64,000 nt of DNA from Bellilinea sp040754815 (GCA_040754815.1 JBFMBX010000002.1:124001-188000), one strand, 5' to 3'. Numbered from the stretch's first letter, positions 17,567 through 26,376 are shown. Made by a program: numbers and translations. Notes: generated by a model not told the origin, from the sequence alone.

Positions 17567-19168
17567 ATGAAATTTCGAACAGGGTTAATGTTGATATTTT
17601 TGCTTTTTCTGCCGGCTTCCGTGCAGGCGCAGGGTGGAGAGAATCCGCTCTATTTGCCGTTCGTTTCGCGCGGATTGAGCGCTCCCCAGTTGAAATGGGC
17701 TCACGGCGGCTGTTATTCCTCATGGTGCGAAACCGGCTGGTACTCATCCCCGGCCGTCATGAACATTGACGGCGACCCGCAGGGCGAAATCATTGCCTCG
17801 GCTTACACGCTCTGGGCGCTGGACGGGGAAAGCGGTGAATTGGAGTGGTGGGTTAACCCACCGGGCGGCCGCACCTGGCCGGGGATTGTGCTGGCCGACC
17901 TCGACCGTGATGGTACGACCGAAATCGTGATCGCGCAGGGCGGGGGCTGGGTTACGGTTTACACTCAAAGCGGAACGCTGAAATGGGAAAGCCAGCCTTC
18001 CTCCTCCGAACTGCGCGGCCTGCTGGTGGCCGATCTGGACGGCAACAATTCCAGCCTCGAAGTGGTCGTCAGCAGCGCCATTCGCAGCAGCACCAGCACG
18101 TGGGTGCTGGATTCAAACGGCGACATCCTCCCCGGCTGGCCGCAGATCACCTCCGAAAATTCCGGTTACGCATGGGGAGTATTCAACGACAATGCCTCGG
18201 CCGCCAACCTGAGCGGCGATAGCCGTTTGGAACTGATTGTGCCGACCGATGTACACTACATTTTAGGGCTTCACCCCGATGGCAGTCCGCTGGGTGTCAA
18301 TGCTTCGGCATTTCCCAATCATGATGTTAAAGTCTGGGGGCGTATTGGTGTTTGGGAAGATTTGAACATCGAAATCCGCTCATGGGGCGAGTGTCAGGCC
18401 GGTCAGCCGCGCTCCGAAAATTACCGCCCCAATTTTGCCAATTCCCCCGCATCTATCGGCGATCTGAACAACGACGGCCAGCTGGAAATTGTGGTGGTCG
18501 GGAATGTTTATGACTGCTCCAAGGACCCTTACGAATCCCGTTATTACGGACCGTTCATCTTCAACGCCGACCGCACACGCTTCAACAGCAGCGGCTTTGA
18601 CTGGCGCTCCACCCCCATTGATACCGGCGCGCCGCTAAGCGAGGATTACAATCTGATCGAATCCGCGCTTCCCAACCCCGTGCTTGCCGATCTGGATGGG
18701 GACGGCTTCAAAGAAATTCTCTTTGCCTCTTACGATGGCCGTCTGCACGCCTTCTGGCTCGATAAAACCGAGCATGGTTCGTGGCCGTATTCGGTCTATG
18801 AGCCGGCTGAAGGGTCTTATCGGTTCGCTTCCGAACCGGCCGTCGCCGATCTCGATAATGACGGCCTCGCCGAGGTCATCTTTACCTCGTGGTCGCAAAA
18901 AGGCACCAACCACAGCGGAAAATTACACATCTTAAGTGCCTTCGGTCAACCGCTCTTCACCCTCGATCTTCCTGCCGCGCGCAACGGCAGCTGGAATGGC
19001 GCGCTGGCAGCGCCGACCCTCGCCAATGTGGATAACGACACCGATCTGGAAGTGGTGCTGAATACGGCTTATTCCGGTGTGGTGGTTTATGATTTACCCG
19101 GCACTGCTCAGGCGCGTATTCTGTGGGCTACCGGACGCGGCAATTACCGGCGTACCGGCGCACCTTGA
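17567..19168 (+). CDS. Secreted FG-GAP/VCBS-repeat beta-propeller protein
   Basis: The 533 residues start with a signal peptide (MKFRTGLMLIFLLFLPASVQA), then a YLPFVSRG segment like the motif in neighbouring secreted proteins. The rest consists of repeated blades with calcium-binding-like DxDxDG loops: DIDGDPQGE-type near the start, LADLDRDGTTEIV, VADLDGNNSSLEVVV, IGDLNNDGQLEIVVV, LADLDGDGFKEILF, VADLDNDGLAEVIF and LANVDNDTDLEVVL. These form an integrin-like beta-propeller used for binding surfaces or matrix components. No enzymatic motif is seen. The ribosome site is weak. A hairpin plus T-run downstream (19204-19253) probably ends the transcript. Confidence 0.85.
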   Translation: MKFRTGLMLIFLLFLPASVQAQGGENPLYLPFVSRGLSAPQLKWAHGGCYSSWCETGWYSSPAVMNIDGDPQGEIIASAYTLWALDGESGELEWWVNPPGGRTWPGIVLADLDRDGTTEIVIAQGGGWVTVYTQSGTLKWESQPSSSELRGLLVADLDGNNSSLEVVVSSAIRSSTSTWVLDSNGDILPGWPQITSENSGYAWGVFNDNASAANLSGDSRLELIVPTDVHYILGLHPDGSPLGVNASAFPNHDVKVWGRIGVWEDLNIEIRSWGECQAGQPRSENYRPNFANSPASIGDLNNDGQLEIVVVGNVYDCSKDPYESRYYGPFIFNADRTRFNSSGFDWRSTPIDTGAPLSEDYNLIESALPNPVLADLDGDGFKEILFASYDGRLHAFWLDKTEHGSWPYSVYEPAEGSYRFASEPAVADLDNDGLAEVIFTSWSQKGTNHSGKLHILSAFGQPLFTLDLPAARNGSWNGALAAPTLANVDNDTDLEVVLNTAYSGVVVYDLPGTAQARILWATGRGNYRRTGAP

Positions 19169-19203
19169 CCATTTTGCGATTGATTATAGAAGGTGCGATA
19201 ACC

Positions 19204-19253
19204 GCCAAACTGTCATGGGGCGAAGTATCGGCTTGAGCATGACTGGCATTTTT
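19204..19253 (+). terminator. Hairpin terminator after the beta-propeller gene
   Basis: GCCA (19204-19207) with TGGC (19244-19247), and GTCATG (19212-19217) with CATGAC (19238-19243), give a two-part stem followed by ATTTTT. The loop is long (20 nt), so this is a moderate call. Confidence 0.5.
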
Positions 19254-19366
19254 CCTGCACCAGCCTTTCAAACCGACTTGTAAGGTAAAAATTACCGTCT
19301 TTTTGGTTAATATTAAGTTATAATCCGGTTGATTTAATATATTTTTTATAGAAAGGAGTCGTTCTT

Positions 19367-19732
19367 ATGAAAACCAAAAGCCGTTTCATTTATCCCCTTC
19401 TGTTTGCCTTGATACTGGCTGCATTGACTTTCGCCTACGCAGCCGCAAACACTGTGCCCGCTTCCAGCGCCGGTGATGGTCAGGCAGGCATCTCCGGCTA
19501 CACGGTCAGCAATGTGCATTATGTGCTGAACGCCACCAACCCGGCCGTGATTGATGCCGTTCAATTCAGTTTAACCGGTGCTGCCGCACCGGCCACCGTG
19601 CAAGTCAAACTCGTTTCGAGCGGTGGTTCGTGGTTTAGCTGCTCTCTCAGCGGCTCCACATGGACCTGCGCGGTCAACGGCGCCGTCAGCGTGCTGGCTG
19701 CCGATCTATTGCAGGTTGTGGCTGCTCAGTAA
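19367..19732 (+). CDS. Small secreted protein, candidate substrate of the adjacent SipW-type peptidase
   Basis: The 121 residues consist of a basic start (MKTKSR), a hydrophobic stretch (FIYPLLFALILAALTFAYA), the junction AAANTVPASSAGDG, and a small Thr/Ser/Val-rich domain with two Cys (SCSLSGSTWTC) that may form a disulfide. Proteins with this kind of NTVPAS..SGYTVSNVHY start occur next to SipW-like signal peptidases, as I recall; the exact function is unknown. ATG 19367 has AGAAAGGAG well placed upstream. The gene is separated from the peptidase by a terminator-like hairpin, so this product is probably made in excess over the enzyme. TasA-like fibre or surface protein is a guess. Confidence 0.7.
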   Translation: MKTKSRFIYPLLFALILAALTFAYAAANTVPASSAGDGQAGISGYTVSNVHYVLNATNPAVIDAVQFSLTGAAAPATVQVKLVSSGGSWFSCSLSGSTWTCAVNGAVSVLAADLLQVVAAQ

Positions 19733-19752
19733 TTATTACAAAAATAATCTGT

Positions 19753-19786
19753 GGGGTGCGGTGAATGATCGGCCGCACCCCCTTTT
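19753..19786 (+). terminator. Attenuator-like hairpin overlapping the peptidase start codon
   Basis: GGGGTGCGG (19753-19761) pairs perfectly with CCGCACCCC (19773-19781), followed by CTTTT. The ATG at 19765 lies in the loop. It can end the transcript of the small secreted protein and also mask translation of the next gene. If 19765 is not used, ATG 19792 is the next in-frame start. Confidence 0.65.
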
Positions 19787-22146
19787 GGGATATGTGGAAG
19801 AAACTGCTACTGAATAAACCGCTTCTGCGGTTTTCCCTTTCCCTTTGCAGCATCATCCTGTTGTGGGCATTGTTTGCTCCATCGCGTTTCGGGGGGGCGG
19901 TTGAATATATCATTGTTGACGGAGACAGTATGCTGCCGGCCTTCTCCAAAGGTGATCTTGTCCTGTTACGACGGGCGGCCTTCTATCAGGTAGGGGACAT
20001 CGTCGCTTACCGCTACCCTCAAATAGGGACGGTGATTCACCGCATTCAGCGGCAGGAAGGGCAGCATTTTATCCTCAAAGGCGATCACAATTACTGGGAA
20101 GACGGTTATCAGCCGCGGGCGGAAGAAATCCTTGGAAAGTTATGGCTGCATTTACCGGCATTCGGTAAAATATTTGCATACTTCAAAAATCCGGCACCGT
20201 TTGCATTTTTAGCCGGTATTGGCACATTTTTGATCGGCATGAATTTCCTCACTTCTCCCGCTTCTAAGTCCAGAAAAAAGTTGAGACCGTTGATTGATTC
20301 GACCACCCGTGCCGCCGCCGGATGGCTTGCCGAAAAACAAAACGGTTATTTCATAGCCACGTACAGCATTTTCATTCTTTCACTGGTGCTGGCGTTCTTC
20401 GCATTCAGCCGGCCGCTCTGGCTCACCGTACCGCAGGCCATCGAATATCAGCAGTTGGGCACCTACCAGTACAGCGCGTCAGTACCGGAAGGGATTTACG
20501 ATAACAACCGGCTTGAAAGCGGCGGCGCGATCTTCCCGCGGGTGACCTGTCAGGTTTCATTTCAGTTTGCTTATCACCTGCTCACACCCCAGCCTTTCAA
20601 CGGCAGTGGGCAATATCAGATGGATGCCATCGTTTCTTCCTCCAACGGCTGGCAGAGAACAATCCCCCTGATACCGCCTTCCACCTTCCAGGGCAGTCAA
20701 TTCCAGCATTCGGCCGTGCTGGATGTCTGTCAGGTCATGGAAATGATTGAAACGGTAGAAGAAAAGAGCGGCGTCCAGAACTTTCAATATTTTCTCTCCA
20801 TTCAACCAACCGTGCAATTCAGCGGACAAATGGGCGGTTATTCGCTGGAAAACCGTTTCGCCCAGCCGCTGCGTTTTGCCATCGAACGCGCCCAAATTTA
20901 CCCGATTGTCGAACCGGACGTTAATCCGCTTCAACCCATCCTCAAACACACACTTACCATTCCTAAAACCATCCCAAACACCCTAAACATTTTTGGAATG
21001 GAACTCCCCGTTTCAACTGCCCGCTGGATTTCCGGCATCGGTCTGGCCGTTGCCTTGCTGGCACTGGCCCTGCCGGCTTACCTGATTCATCAGGCCGAAC
21101 AGAGGGACGAGAAATTACTGGCAAGGTTTGCCGGGGCCGGGCGGCTGGTGGAGGTCAACAACCTGCCACGCCTGGATGGCGACCATCTGATCTGGATGAG
21201 TTCGCTGGATGACTTGCTGCGGCTGGCGCAGCAAACTGAAGAAACTATTTTCTTCCATTTGAGCCATCCTTCCGCCTATTACTTTGTGCGCAACGAGGGT
21301 CTGGTTTACCTTTATCAAAAACCCGTCCAGCCCGCTCCGCTTTCCGGCAGCGATGAGGTGCGTTCCGAAATTTTACGGGCAATCCAGTTCAATGAATTTG
21401 TTTTGTACTTTCAACCGATCATCTCTTTGGAAAGCGGAGAGATTGCCCAGCTGGAATGTTTACTGCGCTGGAAACATCCCCAGCGGGGGCTGCTTTCCCC
21501 TGCGGATTTTCTGGGTCAGGTCGAACGGGCCGGAATGAATCCGGAACTGGATGTCTGGGTGCTGGAGCGAGTCGCCGGCCTGCTTGCCGGCTGGGAAGAA
21601 AACAAACTGCCTCTCTATCCGGTGAGTGTGAATATTTCTTCGCAAACGCTGAAGCAGGAAGAAATCACCTCAACTCTAAAAGGTATCCTGGAAAATTACA
21701 AAATCGCGCCTCAGCGCGTTTATCTTGAAATTCCGGAAGAAAGTATCTACTCCCTTTCTGATAAAGCCGAAGTTCTTGGTCAATTGCGAGAAGCCGGCTT
21801 TGGCATTGCTCTTTCCTCGCCTTCACTCACTCCTTTACAGCCGCTTGGCGAGAACATTCAAATTAACCAGTTAAAACTGGGTTACCAGACCGTCAAACAA
21901 ATCAGCGCGGTCAGTCAAAGTGAGGAACTGGCCCGCCGGTGGATCAGCATTGCCCACCAGCATCACATCAGTGTGGTTGCCGTTGGCATTGAAACTTCCC
22001 AACAATTGGGCTTTTTCCGCTCGAACCAATGTGATCAGGCGCAGGGATTTATCATCAGCCCTCCCCTGGCAGCAGAAGACCTGCCCGGTTTCCTCCGCCA
22101 TAATCAGCCTTTGTTGAACGAGAGTTTCTTCTCTGCTTCGTCATGA
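19765..22146 (+). CDS. SipW/ER-type signal peptidase fused to an extracytoplasmic domain and a degenerate EAL domain
   Basis: The protein has 793 residues. A first membrane helix (about 20-40) precedes an S26 peptidase domain with nucleophile Ser55 (GDSM), His92 in GTVIHRI where bacterial type I enzymes have Lys, and Asp107 in KGDHN: the Ser-His ER/SipW type. After helices near 150 and 195-215 comes a beta-rich extracytoplasmic domain (about 220-425) resembling DUF5305. A fourth helix (about 432-452) follows, and an EAL domain at 540-780. That EAL has Glu564, Asn623, Glu655, Lys704 and Gln760 but lacks the DDFG acids (LSSPSL at 683-688) and has Val740 instead of the Glu in AEGVE. It is therefore probably a c-di-GMP sensor rather than a phosphodiesterase. 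Helix count places the peptidase outside and the EAL inside. Confidence 0.88.
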   Translation: MIGRTPFWDMWKKLLLNKPLLRFSLSLCSIILLWALFAPSRFGGAVEYIIVDGDSMLPAFSKGDLVLLRRAAFYQVGDIVAYRYPQIGTVIHRIQRQEGQHFILKGDHNYWEDGYQPRAEEILGKLWLHLPAFGKIFAYFKNPAPFAFLAGIGTFLIGMNFLTSPASKSRKKLRPLIDSTTRAAAGWLAEKQNGYFIATYSIFILSLVLAFFAFSRPLWLTVPQAIEYQQLGTYQYSASVPEGIYDNNRLESGGAIFPRVTCQVSFQFAYHLLTPQPFNGSGQYQMDAIVSSSNGWQRTIPLIPPSTFQGSQFQHSAVLDVCQVMEMIETVEEKSGVQNFQYFLSIQPTVQFSGQMGGYSLENRFAQPLRFAIERAQIYPIVEPDVNPLQPILKHTLTIPKTIPNTLNIFGMELPVSTARWISGIGLAVALLALALPAYLIHQAEQRDEKLLARFAGAGRLVEVNNLPRLDGDHLIWMSSLDDLLRLAQQTEETIFFHLSHPSAYYFVRNEGLVYLYQKPVQPAPLSGSDEVRSEILRAIQFNEFVLYFQPIISLESGEIAQLECLLRWKHPQRGLLSPADFLGQVERAGMNPELDVWVLERVAGLLAGWEENKLPLYPVSVNISSQTLKQEEITSTLKGILENYKIAPQRVYLEIPEESIYSLSDKAEVLGQLREAGFGIALSSPSLTPLQPLGENIQINQLKLGYQTVKQISAVSQSEELARRWISIAHQHHISVVAVGIETSQQLGFFRSNQCDQAQGFIISPPLAAEDLPGFLRHNQPLLNESFFSASS

Positions 22147-22568
22147 AACGACGGATTTCAATGAGGGGTGTCTTCCCACTCGCACTGCTGATACTGGTGC
22201 TCATCAGCATCGGCAGTGTAGTTGCGGCTGCAAACAATGTGCCCGTCACGTGGCTGAGCGAATACCGCCTTACCACCACCCCCAATCTGCTCAAACCCCC
22301 GGCCTGCAACGCGCTTAACCTCACCGCTTTGGCCGCCGGCAGCGGAACGGTCAACGGCAGCAACTCTGCCGATTTGATTTTGGGCAGCGCCGGAGATGAT
22401 ACGCTCAATGGAAGGGCAGGTAATGATTGCCTTGTCGGCGGGGGAGGTAACGACTGGTTATTCGGCGGAGCCGGGCAGGATGTTCTGATCGGCGGCGATG
22501 GCTTCGATTTCTGCTTTGGGGGTGGCGGAACCGATACCTACGACAGCAGTTGCGAAATCCAGTTTTAA
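22143..22568 (+). CDS. Small secreted RTX-repeat calcium-binding protein
   Basis: The 141 residues carry a signal peptide (ISMRGVFPLALLILVLISIG), then AAANNVPVTW, matching the AAANxVP junction of the small protein at 19.4 kb. After a short spacer come five to six glycine-rich nonapeptides of the RTX type (GSAGDDTLNG, RAGNDCLVG, GGGNDWLFG, GAGQDVLIG, GDGFDFCFG), which form a calcium-binding beta-roll. The start ATG 22143 overlaps the peptidase stop by 4 bp, so production is coupled to the enzyme. It is probably processed by it and displayed or released. No catalytic domain is present. It is small for an RTX protein, and no type I secretion gene is nearby. Confidence 0.8.
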   Translation: MKRRISMRGVFPLALLILVLISIGSVVAAANNVPVTWLSEYRLTTTPNLLKPPACNALNLTALAAGSGTVNGSNSADLILGSAGDDTLNGRAGNDCLVGGGGNDWLFGGAGQDVLIGGDGFDFCFGGGGTDTYDSSCEIQF

Positions 22569-22810
22569 TCAGAACCTCAAATTACGGTCATTCCCGCCGG
22601 CCGGGACGGAAAATGCTGCCATCGTTGAGGGAATAGCAAATCAGGTTTTTGCAACAGGCGGAGAAAAACTCGGCAAACCCGTCATTCTTCGCCCTTTTTT
22701 TTCCACTCCGCCGCAAGGGGCCATAACAAGTCAATCAATCATTAGAAAATGACCGTATCCGGTTCGTAGATTTAGTGCTATTATGATAATGTAGGTAAAT
22801 TTTATCAAAG

Positions 22811-22844
22811 TTATACCTGAAATCAGGTATAACCATCTTTTTTT
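22811..22844 (+). terminator. Intrinsic terminator just upstream of the 22.9 kb gene
   Basis: TTATACCTG (22811-22819) and CAGGTATAA (22824-22832) form a perfect 9-bp stem with a 4-nt loop, followed by CCATC and a run of seven or eight T ending at 22844. It lies only eight bases before the ribosome site at 22853, so it either ends the peptidase operon or attenuates the next gene. Positions 22569-22810 show no gene or other clear element. Confidence 0.8.
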
Positions 22845-22863
22845 CATGAACCGGAGGTTCTAT

Positions 22864-25029
22864 ATGGTCGAAGAAGGCAGTAAGAATAAGGCGCGTACTT
22901 TGCGCGTCCAGCTTCGCTTCCCGGATAGTGTTGAAGGTGAAAAAATACCCCCTATCCGGGTATATTTGTTTGACCGTCAGGGCAACCTCATCGATTCTCA
23001 GCCTTTCACCAAAGAAACCATCAGTCTCCGCATCCCTTCCGATCAAAATTATCGCCTGTATGTCGGCCCTGACCTGCTCGCCGAGGAAAAGGTTCCCCCT
23101 CAGGAATTGCTGGCCCAACTGATCAAATCCAAGGCGGTCTTACAGGATATCATCGCCCCTTTACGACCCTCATTACTGGAAATTGCCATTTCCAGAGGTC
23201 TTTACCTGTGCTGGTGGGGATATTGCGTGTTCGTGCACGGCAATGTCCGCAAGCAAATTGCTCCCGGCACTTATGCAACCATCTGTCAGGGCACGGTCAA
23301 GATTTACGAGGTAGATTTTCTTTGCTACCTTCAGCAATTGCCGCACCTTGAACTGGAACGCCTGCGTGATGACATACTGGATTTGCTCCGGCGTCCGCCT
23401 TTTCCACCTTTCCCTGAGCCTTTCCCCGAACCTTTCCCCGAACCATTCCCACCTTTCCCGCCCGTTCCTCCCGGTCCGGGCCCGGACCCCGCTCCATTCC
23501 AGCCGATGATGTTTCAGCTGCGCGGCGAAGAGAGAAGCAACTTTGCACGAACCTCCGCCTCTCTCTCGGATGTTGCCGTTCGGCTTTCGGTGCTGAGCGG
23601 AGAGCCGCTTCAACGGTACTTAATCGAAAACCGGGTGATTCTGGCGCCTTTCCTGTGTCGTTTTCTCCCCGATTCCTTCTACTGCCTGCAACTGCTGGCA
23701 GAAGTACCCATCCAATCGGACGGCTCGTTTCATAAATTGTTGTGTTTCTGGTGCCCTTCGGATATTCCTGACCTGTACTTCCGGGTAACTCAAAACATTG
23801 GCGGCACCGAACAGGTAGTTTACAGCCCCTCCATTGCCTGCAATACCTACTGGAATTACAACGGCTCGCCATCCATTCAAATTACCGTGACCAGCCCGCA
23901 AGCCGTTGCCTGTCTTGAAGACCCCGACCGACCAATTCCGGGTGACGAGTTGTACGTCTGGCCGACTGCCATTGGCAATATTGACCTGCGTAACATTACC
24001 GACCTGGAAAGCAACCCGCTGGTCAGTACCCCCGCAACCGGGCTGGTCAACGGAACGACACCATGGGGCGGCACGCTGGCACTGCAAATGAATTTTGACC
24101 CGCGCTTGAAAACGCTCAGCAACGTACGCTATTACCGCTGGTCTTATAAATTCGAGGGCGACTCTGACTTTACTCAGGTGGATGCCACCGTCACCCACCG
24201 CTATATGACCATCACCTACTCGCCGCTGACCATTCATTTGCACCCCGTCGTGCTGGGTCCGAAGACGGTCAACGGCGTTCCCAACCTTTACGATGTACCG
24301 GATCCCTCCCCCGGTGATGGCTGGGTCAACATCAACGACCCCTACGACCGCCCCTTTGCCTACTTTGACAGCACCGACAATCACCTGCCCCCCTTCACCT
24401 ACAACGATGTTCTCCCCCGCCGTTCCGGTCTGGTAACCCTCTTGCTGGAAATGTTCGATTCTAACGGCAATCTGGTGCCGTGTGCCAACCTGGGCGGCAG
24501 CGGGCCATTCAAGTTTGTTTTACCGGATCTCGGCACTCCCAACACCTACACCAGCGTGCTGACTTCCAACAACATTACCCCGCTGGGGCAGTTGATGTTC
24601 CGCGTACGGGTGGATAATGCCGATACGGTAGCCCAATTACAAAATGTACGCACACCGCTTGGCACCGCCGATTCCTGCGGCTTTCTGCGCTTCAATTCGC
24701 TGAGCGATCTGGTCTCGGTAGAATATGTAGCCCGTCACCCCAATAATTTCCTCACCTGGGGTTTGGGAATTACCCGCGGTTTATGCGGCGGTGTGGCTTC
24801 CACCGGCGGCTCGACCAGTTCACCTGCCTCACCACCCCCGCCTCCGGCCACCTTTGCCAACAGCGCCGGCTTCCTGCTCCGTAACCTGGGCGGTTCCTGT
24901 ACTGCCTGCAACGATGGTGCCGCCTTTGCCGTTAACCTTAACACCTATGCTACAGCCACGGATGGCTACGGGCGGCAATCGCAATACGACCGCAGCGCCA
25001 CCATCGCTTTTGCTCTGATCAGAAGTTAA
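22864..25029 (+). CDS. Large unknown protein with a Pro-Phe-Glu repeat linker
   Basis: ATG 22864 is chosen because GGAGG (22853-22857) sits six bases before it; an upstream ATG at 22846 precedes that site. The 721 residues have no signal peptide. The first 175 residues or so form a domain with an early beta-rich part (VQLRFPDSVEG, IRVYLFDRQG). A proline-rich repeat of PFPEP units follows (about residues 178-215), then about 500 residues rich in Tyr, Asn, Pro and Thr that look like beta-sandwich modules. The C-terminus has a Cys pair (CTACND). I do not recognise the family. The domain order suggests a surface-associated protein exported by a route other than a classical signal peptide, or a cytoplasmic structural protein; this is speculative. 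Confidence 0.65.
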   Translation: MVEEGSKNKARTLRVQLRFPDSVEGEKIPPIRVYLFDRQGNLIDSQPFTKETISLRIPSDQNYRLYVGPDLLAEEKVPPQELLAQLIKSKAVLQDIIAPLRPSLLEIAISRGLYLCWWGYCVFVHGNVRKQIAPGTYATICQGTVKIYEVDFLCYLQQLPHLELERLRDDILDLLRRPPFPPFPEPFPEPFPEPFPPFPPVPPGPGPDPAPFQPMMFQLRGEERSNFARTSASLSDVAVRLSVLSGEPLQRYLIENRVILAPFLCRFLPDSFYCLQLLAEVPIQSDGSFHKLLCFWCPSDIPDLYFRVTQNIGGTEQVVYSPSIACNTYWNYNGSPSIQITVTSPQAVACLEDPDRPIPGDELYVWPTAIGNIDLRNITDLESNPLVSTPATGLVNGTTPWGGTLALQMNFDPRLKTLSNVRYYRWSYKFEGDSDFTQVDATVTHRYMTITYSPLTIHLHPVVLGPKTVNGVPNLYDVPDPSPGDGWVNINDPYDRPFAYFDSTDNHLPPFTYNDVLPRRSGLVTLLLEMFDSNGNLVPCANLGGSGPFKFVLPDLGTPNTYTSVLTSNNITPLGQLMFRVRVDNADTVAQLQNVRTPLGTADSCGFLRFNSLSDLVSVEYVARHPNNFLTWGLGITRGLCGGVASTGGSTSSPASPPPPPATFANSAGFLLRNLGGSCTACNDGAAFAVNLNTYATATDGYGRQSQYDRSATIAFALIRS

Positions 25030-25054
25030 CTCAAACGGCGTAAATCCTCACCCG

Positions 25055-25089
25055 GCCGGCAGACCGGGGATCAAAATCGGTCTGCCGGC
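25055..25089. terminator. Bidirectional terminator between converging genes
   Basis: GCCGGCAGACCG (25055-25066) pairs perfectly with CGGTCTGCCGGC (25078-25089), a 12-bp stem. It lies between the rightward gene ending at 25029 and the leftward gntK ending at 25103. T-tracts are short on both sides. Confidence 0.75.
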
Positions 25090-25102
25090 TGATACTTTGT
25101 CC

Positions 25103-25624
25103 TTACCCGCTCTTTCCACCAGCCGTATCTTCACGATACGAAGCAGCCGTAATCTGATCCATAATTTCTTCCACATTCAGCCCGGCATCCACCACCAGCG
25201 CATCAGCCGGTTCTTCCAGCGTGTCAAATTGGCTGGCCAGTAGGCTGACCGGCATGTAATGCCCGCTGCGTCCGCTCAGCCGCCGGTAGCACAGGTCATA
25301 GTCGGCGCGCAGATAGACCACCTGCACGCCGCTGCTTCCTTCCAGCAAGACCTGACGATACGTCTCTTTAAGCGCCGAACAGGCCAGCACCGCCGGATGG
25401 TCGTTTATCAGGCATTCCATAATCAACTGATGCAGCCTTGCCAGCCAGCCGGCGCGGTCTTCATCCGTGAGGGGAATACCGGCGGACATTTTGGCAATAT
25501 TCTCCGGCGGGTGGTAATCATCCGCATCGAAAAACGCCCAGCCCAGCCGGGCTGCCAGAGCGCGCCCGACGGTGGTCTTGCCGCAGCCGGCCACACCCAT
25601 AATCAGGTAAAAACGCGGCTTCAT
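25103..25624 (-). CDS. gntK: Gluconokinase
   Basis: The 173 residues match the usual size of GntK. The P-loop is MGVAGCGKTTVG (about 9-20), followed by the family signature FFDADDYHPPENIAKMSAG, which binds gluconate. A LACSALKETYR segment and a YLRADYDLCYRRLSGRSGHYMP lid also match. It phosphorylates D-gluconate with ATP to 6-phosphogluconate, entering the pentose phosphate or Entner-Doudoroff route in the cytoplasm. Its start overlaps the stop of the DUF429 gene by 4 bp. No gluconate transporter or regulator is adjacent. Confidence 0.93.
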   Translation of the reverse strand: MKPRFYLIMGVAGCGKTTVGRALAARLGWAFFDADDYHPPENIAKMSAGIPLTDEDRAGWLARLHQLIMECLINDHPAVLACSALKETYRQVLLEGSSGVQVVYLRADYDLCYRRLSGRSGHYMPVSLLASQFDTLEEPADALVVDAGLNVEEIMDQITAASYREDTAGGKSG

Positions 25625-26376
25625 TTTTCCCCCCGGCGCAGCGGCGGCGGGCAGGCGATTCGCAACGGTATACCGGCCGCGTCGTGTTCCTCCGGCTGGC
25701 GCAAAAAATGATCCCTGCGGCCGTTATTGAGCCACGCAGCAACCGCCAGCACCAGAGCATCCAGCACATCATCCGGCTGAACCTGACTACGCCGCACCTC
25801 TTTAAGGAAGGACAGAGCTGTCTCTCGAATACCCTCCAGCCAGCCTTCCAGTAAAGATGCCCTTTCCTCCCAACCGGCCGCTTCTTTCTTGCTGTGGGTC
25901 AAGGGAGTATCCGCGTTCAAACGTTGAAAGCACACTTCCGGATGCGATTCAAAAACCCGTTTCTGCCACTGCGGTTGCATCTGTAAAAACTCATCTACCT
26001 CGCGGATCTTGGGAATCAGGTGATAGGCCTGCGCCGAAAGTGAACGGCCATGAGTCCGCAATTCAAACTCGCGCGCCTGCCGGTAGGATTGTGCCGCCAG
26101 CGCCGCGCGCGAGGGCGCGGGAAAAACGCTGCTTTTACGAGTTTTCAACACCGAACGCATGGCTGCATCCAGCCGGCGCACCACCCCGCCCCCGCTCAGG
26201 CCGATGGGGATATCCACCCAGATCTCTCGACAATCGGCGTGGGCCTGAACCGCCTGCTGAAACGAGGCAAACAACCCAATACTCACCCCGCCTTGCGGCG
26301 GTTTCAGCCAGGCGGCCGTCCACCCCGCCCGACAGCCATCCAGACCAAGAAACCCGCCCGAAAGTGTGTTTCTCAT
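25621..26376 (-). CDS. DUF429 protein (RNase H-like fold)
   Basis: ATG 26376 (MRNTLSGGFLGLDGCRAGW) is chosen over an upstream start at 26454 because family members begin just before the GxDGCxxGW motif. The 251 residues contain GLDGCRAGW near residue 10, IWVDIPIGL, and DDVLDALVLAVAAW near the C-terminus, matching DUF429, which is predicted to have an RNase H-like fold; its substrate is unknown. The Asp residues in DGCRAGW, VDIPIGL and LDAL are the likely metal ligands. It overlaps gntK by 4 bp. It lies 128 bp after pheA, so it could be a distal part of the amino acid operon or have its own promoter. Confidence 0.8.
   Translation of the reverse strand: MRNTLSGGFLGLDGCRAGWTAAWLKPPQGGVSIGLFASFQQAVQAHADCREIWVDIPIGLSGGGVVRRLDAAMRSVLKTRKSSVFPAPSRAALAAQSYRQAREFELRTHGRSLSAQAYHLIPKIREVDEFLQMQPQWQKRVFESHPEVCFQRLNADTPLTHSKKEAAGWEERASLLEGWLEGIRETALSFLKEVRRSQVQPDDVLDALVLAVAAWLNNGRRDHFLRQPEEHDAAGIPLRIACPPPLRRGEK

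Noticed and set aside
19765..22146. Active c-di-GMP phosphodiesterase
   Set aside because: The EAL domain lacks the DDFG acids and has Val in place of one EGVE Glu, so catalysis is unlikely; binding remains possible.
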